A stretch of 64,000 nucleotides of DNA. Source: Cylicocyclus nassatus. Lineage: Eukaryota; Nematoda; Chromadorea; Rhabditida; Strongylidae. The stretch is from NCBI GenBank assembly GCA_958299035.1, contig CATQJL010000316.1, positions 30,693,441-30,757,440 on the forward strand, read 5' to 3'. Positions 1-10,230 of this stretch are shown here, one piece after another (within the stretch, counting starts at the first letter, position 1; every line of letters starts with the position of its first letter). The position numbers were made by a program, and so were the translations under genes. The notes under the pieces were generated by a model. It worked only from the letters and a program-made list of their open reading frames with translations, was not told the origin of the DNA and searched no databases.

Positions 1-339
1 GTCCACAACTGCCAATGGTGTGTGGGGCGGCTTGTGAAGCTGGCAGTGGAGATTGGGGGGTTAGGTTGGTAGCCTAGGGCCTCTAAGATGTATTGTGTAT
101 CCGTGTTTGGCAGGCCATAAGAGCATGGTGCAAGCTAGCTACCCTTCCACATGTGTCGTTGTTCTATTCACGGATGGCATCCTCAGCTCCCCCTCGCCGA
201 TGCAAGAGAGCACGATACCACTGACGTCTGGAGCTGGGGATCCCAATCCGCGACAAATTGTATTCAAAATTCGTAGAATAAGTTTTCTGATATAAATTTC
301 AAAGTCAATTAAGGTATGTTGGGTTTGGTCCTACCTTTG
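1..339. other. Unassigned left edge
   Basis: No convincing coding frame or repeat structure was seen here. It lies just upstream of the recognisable part of the Harbinger transposase and may hold its first exon or exons and the 5' end of that transposon, but I could not place a start codon or a terminal inverted repeat. Confidence 0.3.
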
Positions 340-1421
340 TGGTCCTCTCTCAAGAGGTTTGCTGTGGGCGCAAAACGGTCTCAGATATCGTTAGTGAGGT
401 TACGAATGCTATCATAAAGGTAGTTTGTGAAGTAATAGTAATCATAAAGACCAAAAAGAGCAGAACTGTAGTTCTCTTTGCGGATCCTTCCCAGAGCTCA
501 CAACGCGGATGTTTGAGGAATGCGCCATCAAAACACAGCACAGATGCGGTTACCCGCGCGCAGTGGGTTTTCTGGACGGAAAACACATCAGAATTAAGGT
601 AGACATGCTAGGGTTTACGTTTTCAACTAGTGGAAAATGCAATAAGAGGCCCAAAAATTCCGGCAGCGTGTACTGGGACTACAAACAGTTCTGTTCAATT
701 ATCTTGCTGGCGTTATGCGACGCAGACTACCGCATACTCGCGTACGATGTTGGAGCACCTGGTAGAGCCGAAGATGCAGCTGTTTTTAGAAACTCCTCGA
801 TAAAGATCATGGCGCTGCCTATGAACCAAATGTAATTTACCAAATTTTAGAGATGAGTGGACAAAATGAGGGGCTTTTTCCGCCAACTTGGAACTTGGGT
901 GGTATTGGACCTGTCCAGTACCACATATTGGTGGATGGCGGTTTTGGCCAGGTACATCGTTCCATCCGGCCCTTTACCGAGGTTCACGCCAATACAGGAA
1001 GTGAAAGGCGATTCAATGAGAAGCATTCTGGGTTAGCGTTCTCGAAAAAATTCAAGTAGAAAAAATGTCGAAGTTTCTAGAGCAAGAAGAATGATTGAAT
1101 CGGTATTTGGCATACTTGTTCGTCAATTTCAAGTTTGCAAACACCTATGCAGTTAGTACCTCAAAAGGGGGCGATGGTAGTGAAATCAATCTTTGTAAGC
1201 AAACTAATAGAAGAGGTTTTGGGTTTGAATATTTACTTTAGACTTTGCATTATTTGCTAGACCCCAGGCGGATAAGGAATGAGCAAAATCACCGATACCC
1301 TCTCGCTGCAAATGGTCTTGTACCCCTCCATTGGTCCCCGCAAGATGAACCAGATTCTGCAAATCTAGCTCATCAAAGAATCACTGCTTATTATGATAGC
1401 TTATATGGTCCTCTCATATGA
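340..1421 (+). pseudogene. PIF/Harbinger (HARBI1-like) DDE transposase, decayed
   Basis: A transposase of the PIF/Harbinger class (DDE_Tnp_4 fold) that would cut and paste its own transposon in the nucleus. Reading across short introns gives the family landmarks in order: a helix-turn-helix-like VSDIVSEVTNAII (to 419); exon 464-598 with GYPRAVGFLDGKHIRIK (first catalytic D); exon from 647 with NSGSVYWDYKQFCSIILLAL and the conserved YDVGAPG; then YHILVDGGFG (second D) to 1031; exon from 1081 with ARRMIESVFGIL (catalytic E); and a C-terminal exon 1242-1421 starting TLHYLLDPRR. Introns 420-463, 599-646, 1032-1080 and 1195-1241 are 44-49 nt, obey GT-AG and restore the frame. Two frameshifts remain, near 800-830 (after FRNSS) and near 1132 (after LVRQF), so the gene is probably dead unless these are sequence errors. 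The first exon is not resolved. The stop at 1421 is followed at once by AATAAA. Confidence 0.82.
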
Positions 1422-1426
1422 TAAAA

Positions 1427-1432
1427 AATAAA
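1427..1432 (+). terminator. Polyadenylation signal AATAAA of the transposase
   Basis: A canonical AATAAA hexamer six nucleotides after the transposase stop codon. Its position supports 1421 as the true 3' end of the coding region. Confidence 0.5.
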
Positions 1433-1642
1433 TCTTTCCAACAAATGTTAATCGCGTTCAACGTTCAACATTCAGAATGTAAATAAAAATTAGTTTGTGG
1501 GATTTAGAGACGTAATTGCCAGCCCGAATCCCTTTGGAAGAAACAGTATCTCCGAAATCGCTCGCATTCTTTCCAGAGCATCTTCTTCTGGAAGATCTTT
1601 AAGGAAAAAAACGACAAATGTCCCTAAAATAATTCTTATACA

Positions 1643-1856
1643 GGGCTCATCAAACGCAGTGTCGCTTGCATTAGCATCTCCACTCCAGCGTTAGAATCCG
1701 TGTTTCTTCCGCAAGCATGCTCTCTAATCAGTTGAGGCCCCGCCTTTTTCACGCTCATCCTGGGAAAGTGATCAAAGAGCATGTTCGCGAAAGAGATGTA
1801 GAGTCCAGCGCGCGAGTGGAGATGCTGATGCAAGCGACTCTGCGTTTGATAAGCCC
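1643..1856. repeat. 214-bp foldback (palindromic) element
   Basis: The left arm begins GGGCTCATCAAACGCAGTG and the right arm is its reverse complement (ending at 1856) with a few mismatches. The arms run about 95 bp and meet around a GC-rich centre containing GAGGCCCCGCC. It is inserted in, and interrupts, the minus-strand MADF-like exon series. The transposon family is not recognised. Confidence 0.7.
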
Positions 1857-2044
1857 TATATATGCTTAATCTTATTTGAATGGTTGGACGTACACATTTA
1901 CTCACCGAACAAATTGAAATTGTCGGTAGAATTACCAAAGTCTGATTCGAGTTTATTTTTAAAAACTTCAACAGCTTCCTGGACAACACCTCAACATTAT
2001 AAAGCAATACGTTAAATACTGAATCTCTTCTTTGAACCTACTAT

Positions 2045-2230
2045 TTCCTGATGTTTTTTCCACAGCATCTTTAAGGCAATCAGGTTGTCCCAGCACTCTT
2101 CTCGACGACAATTTGACACCTCAAAATATGAAACAATATTGTTGAATGCGAATTCAATCCTTCAACCTACTTCTGATGTTTTCTCCACAACTCTAAGGTC
2201 ATTAGATTGCCTCAGCACCTTTCTCGGGAA
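2045..2230 (-). repeat. Local tandem duplication of one exon
   Basis: Two blocks about 115 bp apart (2045-2118 and 2170-2230) are diverged copies of the same exon plus part of its intron. One codes CRREECWDNLIALKMLWKKH; the other has an in-frame stop at the same place (SRERC-stop-GNLMTLELWRKH). This is an exon duplication, followed by decay of the second copy. Confidence 0.55.
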
Positions 2231-2899
2231 TGATTCTTAATTTAGAGAATTAGCTGGATGAAGCAACGCAGGCTTCGAACTTGAAAACAATTAGAACTAT
2301 ACCCAAATGATTCGACATATCACAAGAATCTTCTTCTATCATTCTTTCTTTAGAAAGGTCACTCACAGATAATTCAGAATTTGAGGTTTTTTCACCGTCA
2401 GCTGCATCCAAGTTTGAAAATCTTACTCTAAAATTAGAACTTTTTACACACATTTTCTGATACATATTTAACACTGAGCGATCAAAAGAGACCCATCCAC
2501 TTTCACAGTTTCCGAAAATCTCATATTCTCCAAAAAAAAGATCCAAGCTCTTTCTCCAGCAGACCCCGAGGGCCGATGTGAGTTTCTTTTGTATTGTCCC
2601 GCAAATTCTTCTAAGTTAATTTTATATCTTCCACTAAATCCTTGCATCTTTTTCAGAAGTAGTTAAGAAGCTTGAAACTGTTTTCTGAACGAACCGCTCC
2701 GTTTATGCCTTCTCTTTAACTGCTCTTTTTGTATCCTCTCCCAGCATTTCATTTTTTTGCTGGTCATGCGAAAACGTTCACGCGTGACATCCCAAAGCTC
2801 CCTTTTTACCTCCACTGCGAAACAAAATTGAGGGTCTAGCCTTAGTTCAAAGAATTCACCCAAACTGCTGCTCCCAATATGGCATGTAGACTGGCATGC

Positions 2900-4597
2900 A
2901 TCAGGTTTTTCGAAAGTGATTTATTTTTGTTGAAAGAATCGCAAATTCTTCAGAATATTGATGAAGATGATCGGTATGAGAGTTTAATATGAGAATCCAT
3001 CTCTTCATATTATTTTGGTCTGCTTATATTACTGTTCTGCGAAAATTGCTCAATTGGTTTATCATGAAATCAATTAATCCAAAGTGAGAGCTGTTTCGCT
3101 CTCATTTGCTAATGGTAAACTTAATTTTTTCAAATTCAAGACCACAAACTGTGAAACTGCTGGTGCATTGCATCATTATTTCAAGGTACTCACCATTGCC
3201 TGCAATAGTGGTTTCTAAATGAAAAATGTTGTGTTCGATTCTTTTTATAATGTGCTTTCAACAAGAATGTCATGTGTGGACTTGGACTTGCATGCAGATC
3301 CATTCCTGAACAGGTTCATCAATAGAAAAGCGTGATGTACCACCAGAACTTGCATATCACGACAATGCCCAAGAATACATTATCACGCCCTTGAGAGTCT
3401 TCAAAACATCCTAATGATCCGAATTACGCCAATGACAATCAAAGTACTAAAAGAATAAAAAAACGGAGCAAAGAATTAGAAAAAAATAAAAAAGTTCAAA
3501 AAAAGGAAGGTGAAAAACTTTGATATTGGCGATCGCCAGTCGTAGCGATTGGTGATCGCCAGTTTTCGGCGACTACACTTTTGATATGTATCGATTTGAC
3601 CTGTGGTAACTTGTCTGCGACTTTGCCTCTCACGTCTTTTGATATCATACAGAGGATTGACATAAACACAAAAGCGACTAGGTGTCATTCCTTTAACGAG
3701 AAAAAACAAAGCCGATGCTGTAAGTATGATACATCCATCACAGTGCTTTTCAGTAGTTACGTTACTATATCATAAGAGAAAAAGTTAACTTTTTTATATT
3801 GTAACAAACAAGTGCATACAAGGCGGGATGTCCACTCTCGATGCCGTGGCATTGTCAATGACGTTGAAATAAAACTGATTTGCAAAAGTTTTTGCTGTAG
3901 GGATTTGAGCGCTGCACTTACATTGAGATGAAAGGGAGCCTATGATCAGAAAATTATTTGGATTTCCTACAATGCAGGTATTCGACTGTGCCACATGTGC
4001 GGCTTGGACGAGTCAGAAAACTGCCGTGCTCTGTTCTAACCTTCTCAACAATGCTAAGGTAAATGTCCGCTTTCGAAAGATAAAGGTATGAAACGTCGAT
4101 AACCGCATTGCCTCCGCCATTATTTACACATCATTTGGAAAGTGGAGTTTTTTCACGTGATTCAGCACCATTAAAATTATTCGGTCAAAAATTGACAAAT
4201 CTCAAATAAATTCCTATTATATTATATTATTATCTATTTATTATATATATGTATGTTATTGTATTTATCCCTCTGTAAGACAACGAACTTGCATTTAGCT
4301 TATCGGCACTCCAAAATTTTTCAGTTCAAATCTAAGCAGAATGACTTAGTTCCTTATATGCATTATGCAAGTGCAATCCATCAAGTGAGGCTATTCTGAC
4401 TTTTCTTGAGATGACTTGGACTTTTTGAAAATGGGAAAAATGGATAAGCTTCAGCGGCTATCTTTCATTCTGAGCAAGTGAGAGTTTGCTCATTTTCTTT
4501 CATCACTTAAATTGCTACGACGCATAGAACAGAAAGAACCAACATTTACACGTCGCAGTCAATCTTTCTGAAAATTTATGTGAATTGCTTTATATCT
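2900..4597. other. AT-rich stretch without recognised genes
   Basis: No credible coding frame was seen. The only oddity is a doubled block at about 3528-3568 in which TGGCGATCGCCAGT is repeated after 20-odd bases as TGGTGATCGCCAGT. GGCGATCGCC is itself a palindrome. A short TA-rich simple sequence lies at 4210-4262. Confidence 0.5.
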
Positions 4598-5400
4598 ACT
4601 AGGCTGGGAACTAAGTTTTGCAACTGGTTCCATAACTTCGCTCTCTTTGGATATGGCGCATTCAAACTTTGGCATTATTTAGAAGGCTATGTGAGCTACA
4701 AGTGAGCACAAATTGTCTAAATTTTGAACACGAAATAGAAAAGTTACAGGCTTTTTTCGAAAACTAGTGAAATTTGACAATTTTTGGGGTTTCAAGCTAA
4801 AATGAAGCCTTTGGCAGCCTAGACCATGCGCATTCGTCTATAAATTATTGCTGGAGGTCGACTGCTTTGGTCTATTGAGAAAGAAACAAAATTTAGGGGC
4901 ATATCGAAATTTGGCGTCCTCATAAAGTCGAACGAGTCGATGTACGCAAGAGCTGCTGGGGACGACCGTCAATGACTAAAGAGTCCGAAGCTCAAATTCC
5001 GCCGAGACTTAACATAGTAAGGTTATTTGACCTGCCGAACGCGAATATCATATTCAATTGTTGTATCAACGCCTTTTTCCTTGTTTAGGGTGAGACCCCA
5101 TAAGGTACACCTACAGTAATCCTACAGAAAAGCCCTTATCGCGCAATTTCACTATTGTTTTCGTGATCAGCATGTCCGATAATACCCCTATGCCAAGTTT
5201 CAGCCAAATCCGTCAAACTTTGAATTTTTCCTCTTCATACTATGCACCTACCGTAACCCTCACTGCGACGTCAGAATTTGGCAGGACAGCAGCTGCACTT
5301 GTAGCTTACGTAATAGCCAACGCAGTGGCAAAATTTGAGTGTGCCATGTGAGTGAGAGGGAAGTTATGAGACCAGTTGCAAAACTTAGTTTCCAACCTAA
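4598..5400. mobile_element. Mariner-type inverted-repeat element, about 0.8 kb
   Basis: The left end TAGGCTGGGAACTAAGTTTT and the right end (AAAACTTAGTTTCCAACCTAA) are inverted copies, extended further by GCAACTGGTYYCATAACTTC on both sides. The right flank is TA. Such TTAGGTTGG ends and a TA target are typical of mariner/Tc1 elements. Around 4949-4975 one frame reads RSCWGRPSMTKE, faintly like the R-S-G-R-P motif between the two mariner helix-turn-helix domains. No intact transposase remains. Confidence 0.75.
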
Positions 5401-6204
5401 TAAATGATAACAACGACGTCTTCGAATTAAAATCAGCGCGATTTTGTCGTTCAAATATACCACTGTAGAATTAAAGTCAAATCTTTACCTACAAAGCACC
5501 AAATAGCATGCGAAATGCTGAAAATAGTAAGAAGAACGGTAGCGAACACGTGCCATCAAAAACACTGCAATATAATGTTTCTAATTTATGAAGACATTTT
5601 ATTAACCTAGTAAGTGCATTGATAAGGAAGAACGGAAGTCTCCAGCGTAGTCGTTTTATGGTCTGTTTTGTCATCCTGTAAGCATCTTTCTGTGCTTTAC
5701 AACTAGTTGCGTAGCTGATCTAACTAGGGAGGGGCAAGAAATCAAAATGGTCAGTAACCACAAACTGCATATCATCTGTAAGAGCTTGAACCGCTAATTT
5801 CAATACTGTCCTCTCTATCTGCAGTGCACTTTAGGGAAAGAAGTTATGAGCATTTTTTGGAGTCGAAAAATGAATTAACGAATAAGATAAAATTAAGCGC
5901 TCAGCCTTTTCTAACTTTGAATAAAGAAGCGACAGTGAGGATACTCAAAACAATACTCCATCCTCATAAACTAGCACTTCCTATTTCTCTACTGACGTCT
6001 AGAAAGACATTGATTTGATTCCGGCTATCAGTTTATTCCCCACTCCCCAAAATGCTCATTACTCCCTTCATAAAGGCGCTCTGCAGATGATCGAAGCAGA
6101 TTTGGAATCAGCATTTCAAGCTCTGTTATGCAGCTTGTCGATCACTTCGTATTCGCAACTTCACCCTCGTAAGATTGATACTGTATTAATCAAGCTTAGA
6201 TGTA
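5401..6204. other. No gene recognised; isolated repeat end
   Basis: This contains the unit CTCATTACTCCCTTCATAAA ... GGAATCAGC (about 6056-6112), also seen inside several foldback elements of the window (28.3, 32.9, 33.35 and 49.1 kb). It is probably one arm of such an element. Nothing else was recognised. Confidence 0.4.
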
Positions 6205-6900
6205 TTGGGTTGGCTAGAAAATAAGTGGTCGTATTTAACTGTTTGTGGAAAATTTGCTGATTAATCTATGTAAGAATGTACATATGGTGCCATTGGAAAG
6301 AGCAAGTTAAGAAGAATTGGACGTCAACCCATTTGAGCGCCGACCATTATTTTAACAACTAAATCGTGCAGAAAAGTGAAATAGTCAGATTTCATCGAAT
6401 TTTCGAGAACTCATGCTGCGCAGAACAAGCAGAAGTTGGGTGTAAAATGCACAATTGGCACACATACAACAAATTTTGAAATTTCCAACAATTTGTGCGA
6501 ACAAGATGGTCAAATTCAAGCAATCTTGATTGTTCAAAAACTAACTTCCACCCTCAAATGCCTGGAAATTCTCACATTTTTGTCTGCAGAAAATCACAAA
6601 CAGTAGGTCGCAACCCATGTAGTTCTCCATGTAGCGATAGATTGCATGTTTTTGACCATTAAATAAGTCGCCTGTGCACTCATTATAGGCTCAGAACGAA
6701 GCTTAGAGAGTAAAAAGCGATTTCATAGAGGTCTGACCATATAAGGGCATGACTATCACTTTTGGGTGACAAGAAATTTTGACTATTTGCTATTTAAGAG
6801 TAGAGGTTTGACAATACTTCCTCGCAAAGAGCTAAATAGCTGCTATTGTTATGAATTTCGAAGTTGCATGTCAAACCAAACTTTTTTTCAGCCAACCTAA
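6205..6900. mobile_element. Mariner-type inverted-repeat element, 696 bp
   Basis: The ends TTGGGTTGGCTAGAAAATAA and (inverted) TTAGGTTGGCTGAAAAAAAG face each other, and TA lies on both outer flanks (6203-6204 and 6901-6902). The interior has no open transposase frame, so this is a non-autonomous or decayed copy. Confidence 0.7.
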
Positions 6901-6986
6901 TAATTACTATTTTGCAGGAATATAAATCCTTTTTGTGAGAGTGTCAAAAAATCGTGCGTAAAACCGGTAAATTTACTTGCACTTAA

Positions 6987-7397
6987 AGAAGTGTCTCACC
7001 AAAGTTGAAGTCGCGCGGATCTTCACATATTCTATTATAGGGACCTCTAGATAGGCCATTGCAACAAGTCCCACTCAATTTGACCCCCTCCACGCTGAGA
7101 AAAATTCGCTCAAAGTGGTACGCGGAGAGCGACTTGGTACGCGCGGACGACTCCTTCGGTCTCCCCCGTTACGCGTTTGAACATGTACTTCCACTTGGCA
7201 TCCACCTCCCGTCTGTTGCTGCCACTGTGACTGAGGCTGAAGTTGGAAGGCACAACTCGTCCACATTCCGCGGGGCCTCCAGAAAACGGGGTTTTGGGAA
7301 CTACGTGCGATTTTAAGCCCATACAGTGCTAGACAGGGTCCGACAGGCTCGCAAAATGCGAAAATCTCGGCAACTAAATTTTGGTGAGACACTGCCT
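6987..7397. mobile_element. TTAA-flanked palindromic element (PALTTAA-like), GC-rich core
   Basis: TTAA lies at 6983-6986 and 7398-7401. The ends are inverted copies of GTGTCTCACCAAA, and the right end continues as CACTGCCTTTAA. The inner 7040-7320 is clearly richer in G+C than the surroundings and is open in frames on both strands (85 aa plus, 105 aa minus), which may be chance in GC-rich DNA or a captured fragment. Similar ends occur at 23.4 and 30.7 kb. Confidence 0.6.
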
Positions 7398-7401
7398 TTA
7401 A

Positions 7402-7830
7402 AGGGATTTAGGACATAAAACGTTGAACTGTTCTAGTCAATTCACTTGCATTCTGCTAACAAGCGACCGAATGGTGAAGGACACATAAGGATTTCCAAAT
7501 GGACAATTTTGGAACATAAACTTCAAAAATTTGATAATGTGTGGATTTGAGTGATTTTTTCAAAAGAAACTTTCTTTAGAACCATGATGAAAATGCCGGT
7601 GACAGATCCGCTATTCTATTCATTTGAATGTAGGACAAACGACAAAAAAACTTGGAACATTACAAGGTTTGTCGTATTAGAATCTTCCATGTATTTCCGA
7701 GAATTCATAGCCAAAAACTTGCAAATTTAAACAACAATATGTAAGAAAGTGTTTGCATAACATAATCTCTTGGTCCTATAGTCACATTGGCGAAAATTAA
7801 GATTGCTGGATTGCAAAGTCCGACATGATA
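7402..7830. other. No feature recognised
   Basis: AT-rich sequence with no coding frame, splice-bounded block or clear repeat that I could identify. Confidence 0.4.
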
Positions 7831-8432
7831 TTAGGTCGGAACAAAAGTTTCTGTCGCACCATTTTCAAACATTCAAACCTGATTATCCTATAATTTGCTT
7901 GCACTAATTTTTTGTTCGAAAAAGTGCTAAACCATGCTATTTAGAATATTGTTTTTGTGGCATTCTACGGGGCATACATTGCATAGATAAGACTGTCAAA
8001 AAAACCACCCAACTTTTATTTTCCTTTGTTTGGTCATGAAAAATTAAAAAATGCATTGAATTCGAAACAATTATATTATAGGCTTGCAAGCAGTACAAAA
8101 GCGCAAATTTGATTTTTTTATAGAGGCTTTTTCTTATAGACGTTCAGTCAAACTTTGCTAGGTAGAAAGGGCAAGTGATAAAATCAATAATCCCGACTCT
8201 TCCGCTTTTTATTGCAAATTTCAGGTTTTTTACGACCAAACAGAGAAAAATTAAGTTTTGAGTAATTTTCTTCTACCTCTTCTATCCATGCAATGAACGC
8301 TCACTAGAATGCAGCAAGAAAATTGTTGTATAAGCATGATTTAGTCTTTAAGATTGAAAGCAAACAAATTTGCTGGGAAAATTGAAAGTTGTGAATTTTT
8401 GAAAATGCGACAAAAGTTTCATCTCAGCCTAA
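7831..8432. mobile_element. Mariner-type inverted-repeat element, about 0.6 kb
   Basis: The left end TTAGGTCGGAACAAAAGTTT pairs with the right end, whose reverse complement begins TTAGGCTGAGATGAAACTTT. Both continue with TGTCGCA and a CATTTTCAAA-like block. TA flanks the left end; the right flank is TG. No transposase frame remains. Confidence 0.65.
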
Positions 8433-8777
8433 TGAGGAGTAGAAATCAACAGTGCTCGCCAAGGTCTGCTGGAAGCACTCAAGCAGCCTATTTTATTATA
8501 AGGTCTCATAACTCTAATAAACTTTGTGATGACTGCTCCGAAACTGTTTTCTTCAGGCTTTACAATTAACCCAGCAAAAAGAATCAGAAACATTATTGTA
8601 ATGGATAAATACGTTGATATTGTGTTTCTCTTTTATTAGAGTTTTTGAGACTCTAAGGAGACGGAATTTTGTGGACCTGATAGTGAGCTCGCTGTGATCT
8701 CAACTCGTTCACATATAAGGTGTTTCCAAAAGTAAACTTCTTTTTTCAAAAGAGTGACACATACAGCAGATAAAATA
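8433..8777. other. No feature recognised
   Basis: A short spacer between two mariner-type elements. No gene or repeat structure was seen. Confidence 0.4.
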
Positions 8778-9185
8778 TTAGGTTGGTGCAAAAGTTCTTG
8801 CGCACGATTTTCAAAAAATCATAACTTCCGATTTTTTCAACCAATTTTTTCAACCAAAATCATAACTTTTGGTAGAGACGCTAAATCGACGCAAACTTTG
8901 AACCATTAGAAAGAGCTGGTAAAAGGACCTACAATACTGACTGCTCCGATTTTTCTTGCAAGTTTGCGATTTTTTATGACCCTACACAGAAAATTCAAAT
9001 TTTGACCAATTTTCTTCTATCGCTCGTATCTATGAAACAGATGATCATTAGCAAGCAGCTAAGATGCCATTATGAAAAGCATGAGTTACTCTTTCATACA
9101 AAAATAAAAGCGGCCAAATTGGTTGAAAAAATCGGAAGTTATGAATTTTTGAAAGTCGTGCGCAAGAACTTTTTCACCAACCTAA
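8778..9185. mobile_element. Mariner-type MITE, 408 bp
   Basis: The ends TTAGGTTGGTGCAAAAGTTC and its inverted counterpart at 9166-9185 are followed on both sides by TTGCGCACGA and AATTCATAACTTCCGA-like sequence, giving inverted repeats of about 65 bp. TA target duplications lie at 8776-8777 and 9186-9187. The subterminal block is shared with the larger element at 47306-48014, so the two belong to one family. Confidence 0.85.
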
Positions 9186-9709
9186 TATTTACAGAAAATC
9201 TTGGTTTTGAGGTTTTGATACAACTTCTCATTTTCTTTCAAGTCATTGTGATTGCACTGGACTGTAATCTGCAGCGCACTTGAAAAGTCAACCAAAATGA
9301 AAGCTTATGATTTTTGCCATGGTCAATTTTCGCCTTTTTCAAATCTTTTACACCGATTCCACGAAAAGTGAGAGCGACAAAATTTATAGACCAAAACTTG
9401 GATAAGACAGTAATTTTTGATGTCTACTGGAACCACCGGATTTTAGACCTATCGTAGACATAAGCACAAAAAACAATAAATTTTTAGAAATTTACGGCGC
9501 CTTTCTCCCCCCCCCCCCCTGAATTTTCGTATCAAAAACCAAAATTGTTTTTTGAAAAAAGGAGAAGGCCTTTTGATGCCATAAGTTTTGAGTTGGTCAA
9601 ATATGGAATTTGATAGAATTACAGGAGGGGGGGGGGGGAACAAGTACCGTCCCTCAAAGTAAATTTTCCAATTGGCATGAATCCCAAAATGTGAATATAT
9701 TCTAGCATT
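9186..9709. other. Spacer with a poly-C run and a poly-G run
   Basis: A run of about 13 C (near 9509) and a run of about 12 G (near 9627) lie 110 bp apart on the same strand and could pair as an inverted repeat (AATTC/ACAGG-type flanks also match loosely). No gene was seen. Confidence 0.45.
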
Positions 9710-9712
9710 TTA

Positions 9713-10230
9713 CAAAAACTGGCTCCAAAGTTCTGCAAACTCACGCAGCGGCAGATTTCTCTTCGCAACGCATCCCATATCAATTCTTGCACTCTCTTTT
9801 ACAAATGTAAAGAAAGTGTGAGGATCTCTGAGAAATCGTTTTGTTTTCAAATGGATTTCAGAAATCTTCCATTGCTCTATTGAATATATTAGTGACTTCA
9901 AATATTCCGAAGGTGGCCTGTCCGTAGTTGAATTAGGACAAAAGTTGTGAATATTTCTAACCATTTGCTGGCGCAACAGGCTGCGATCAGGAATGATATC
10001 CACGAAATTCCATAATTGAGGAAAATGGACTTCCAAACCCCATTTTATTCGTTCGCGGTAGAAATTAGTCGGAATCTGCTTTCGCTAGCGTTATCAAAAA
10101 ATTTTATCTCATCGCAACCACGAGGCAAAGCGGTGTGATGAAAATGATTCAACCCTACTTGAGCTCTCGCTTGCGAAAGAATCATGCGAAAAGTCCATTC
10201 AGAATGGGGCAAAATGGGATTTACCTCCAT
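9713..10230 (-). CDS. Protein-like minus-strand ORF pair, unidentified
   Basis: Two adjacent minus-strand frames read like protein. The upstream one (10230-10045) begins MEVNPILPHSEWTFRM and ends ...RLISTANE. The downstream one (open through 10036-9713) contains HFPQLWNFVDIIPDRSLLRQ and ends FAELWSQFL. Between them the frame changes at a motif, AATAAAATGG, that recurs near 10.2 and 11.3 kb. Composition (balanced charged residues, few low-complexity runs) is better than chance frames nearby, but I recognise no family. It could be a broken gene, two exons with a short intron, or part of a repeat. No signal peptide or membrane segment is evident. Confidence 0.3.

Larger units (their letters stand above)
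1500..2890 (-). pseudogene. MADF/Myb-SANT-like protein exons, probable Harbinger second ORF
   Basis: Several minus-strand blocks read like exons of one gene, convergent with the transposase. The first (about 2890-2664) contains VKRELWDVTRERF and KKMKCWERIQKEQLKRRHK, the LWD...W..I pattern of MADF/Myb-SANT DNA-binding domains. Next, 2645-2250 gives KKMQGFSGRYKI, then GSAGERAWIFF, then an acidic serine-rich stretch, as after the helices of MADF proteins. Further blocks are 2230-2170 and 2118-2045 (CWDNLIALKMLWKKHQE and a diverged copy of it) and 1990-1906 (VVQEAVEVFKNKLESD, ending at a GTGAG donor). PIF/Harbinger transposons usually encode such a Myb-like partner for the transposase, and the position beside a HARBI1-like gene fits this. 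In-frame stops and an inserted foldback (1643-1856) suggest decay. Joining of the exons is not resolved. Confidence 0.5.

Noticed and set aside
4949..4985. Working mariner transposase in the 4.6-5.4 kb element
   Set aside because: Only a short GRPSMTKE-like motif is visible; no DD(34)D signature or long frame exists in the element.
7059..7392. 85-aa plus and 105-aa minus frames in a GC-rich core
   Set aside because: Open on both strands because of base composition within a TTAA-flanked palindromic element; no recognisable domain, so not listed as genes.
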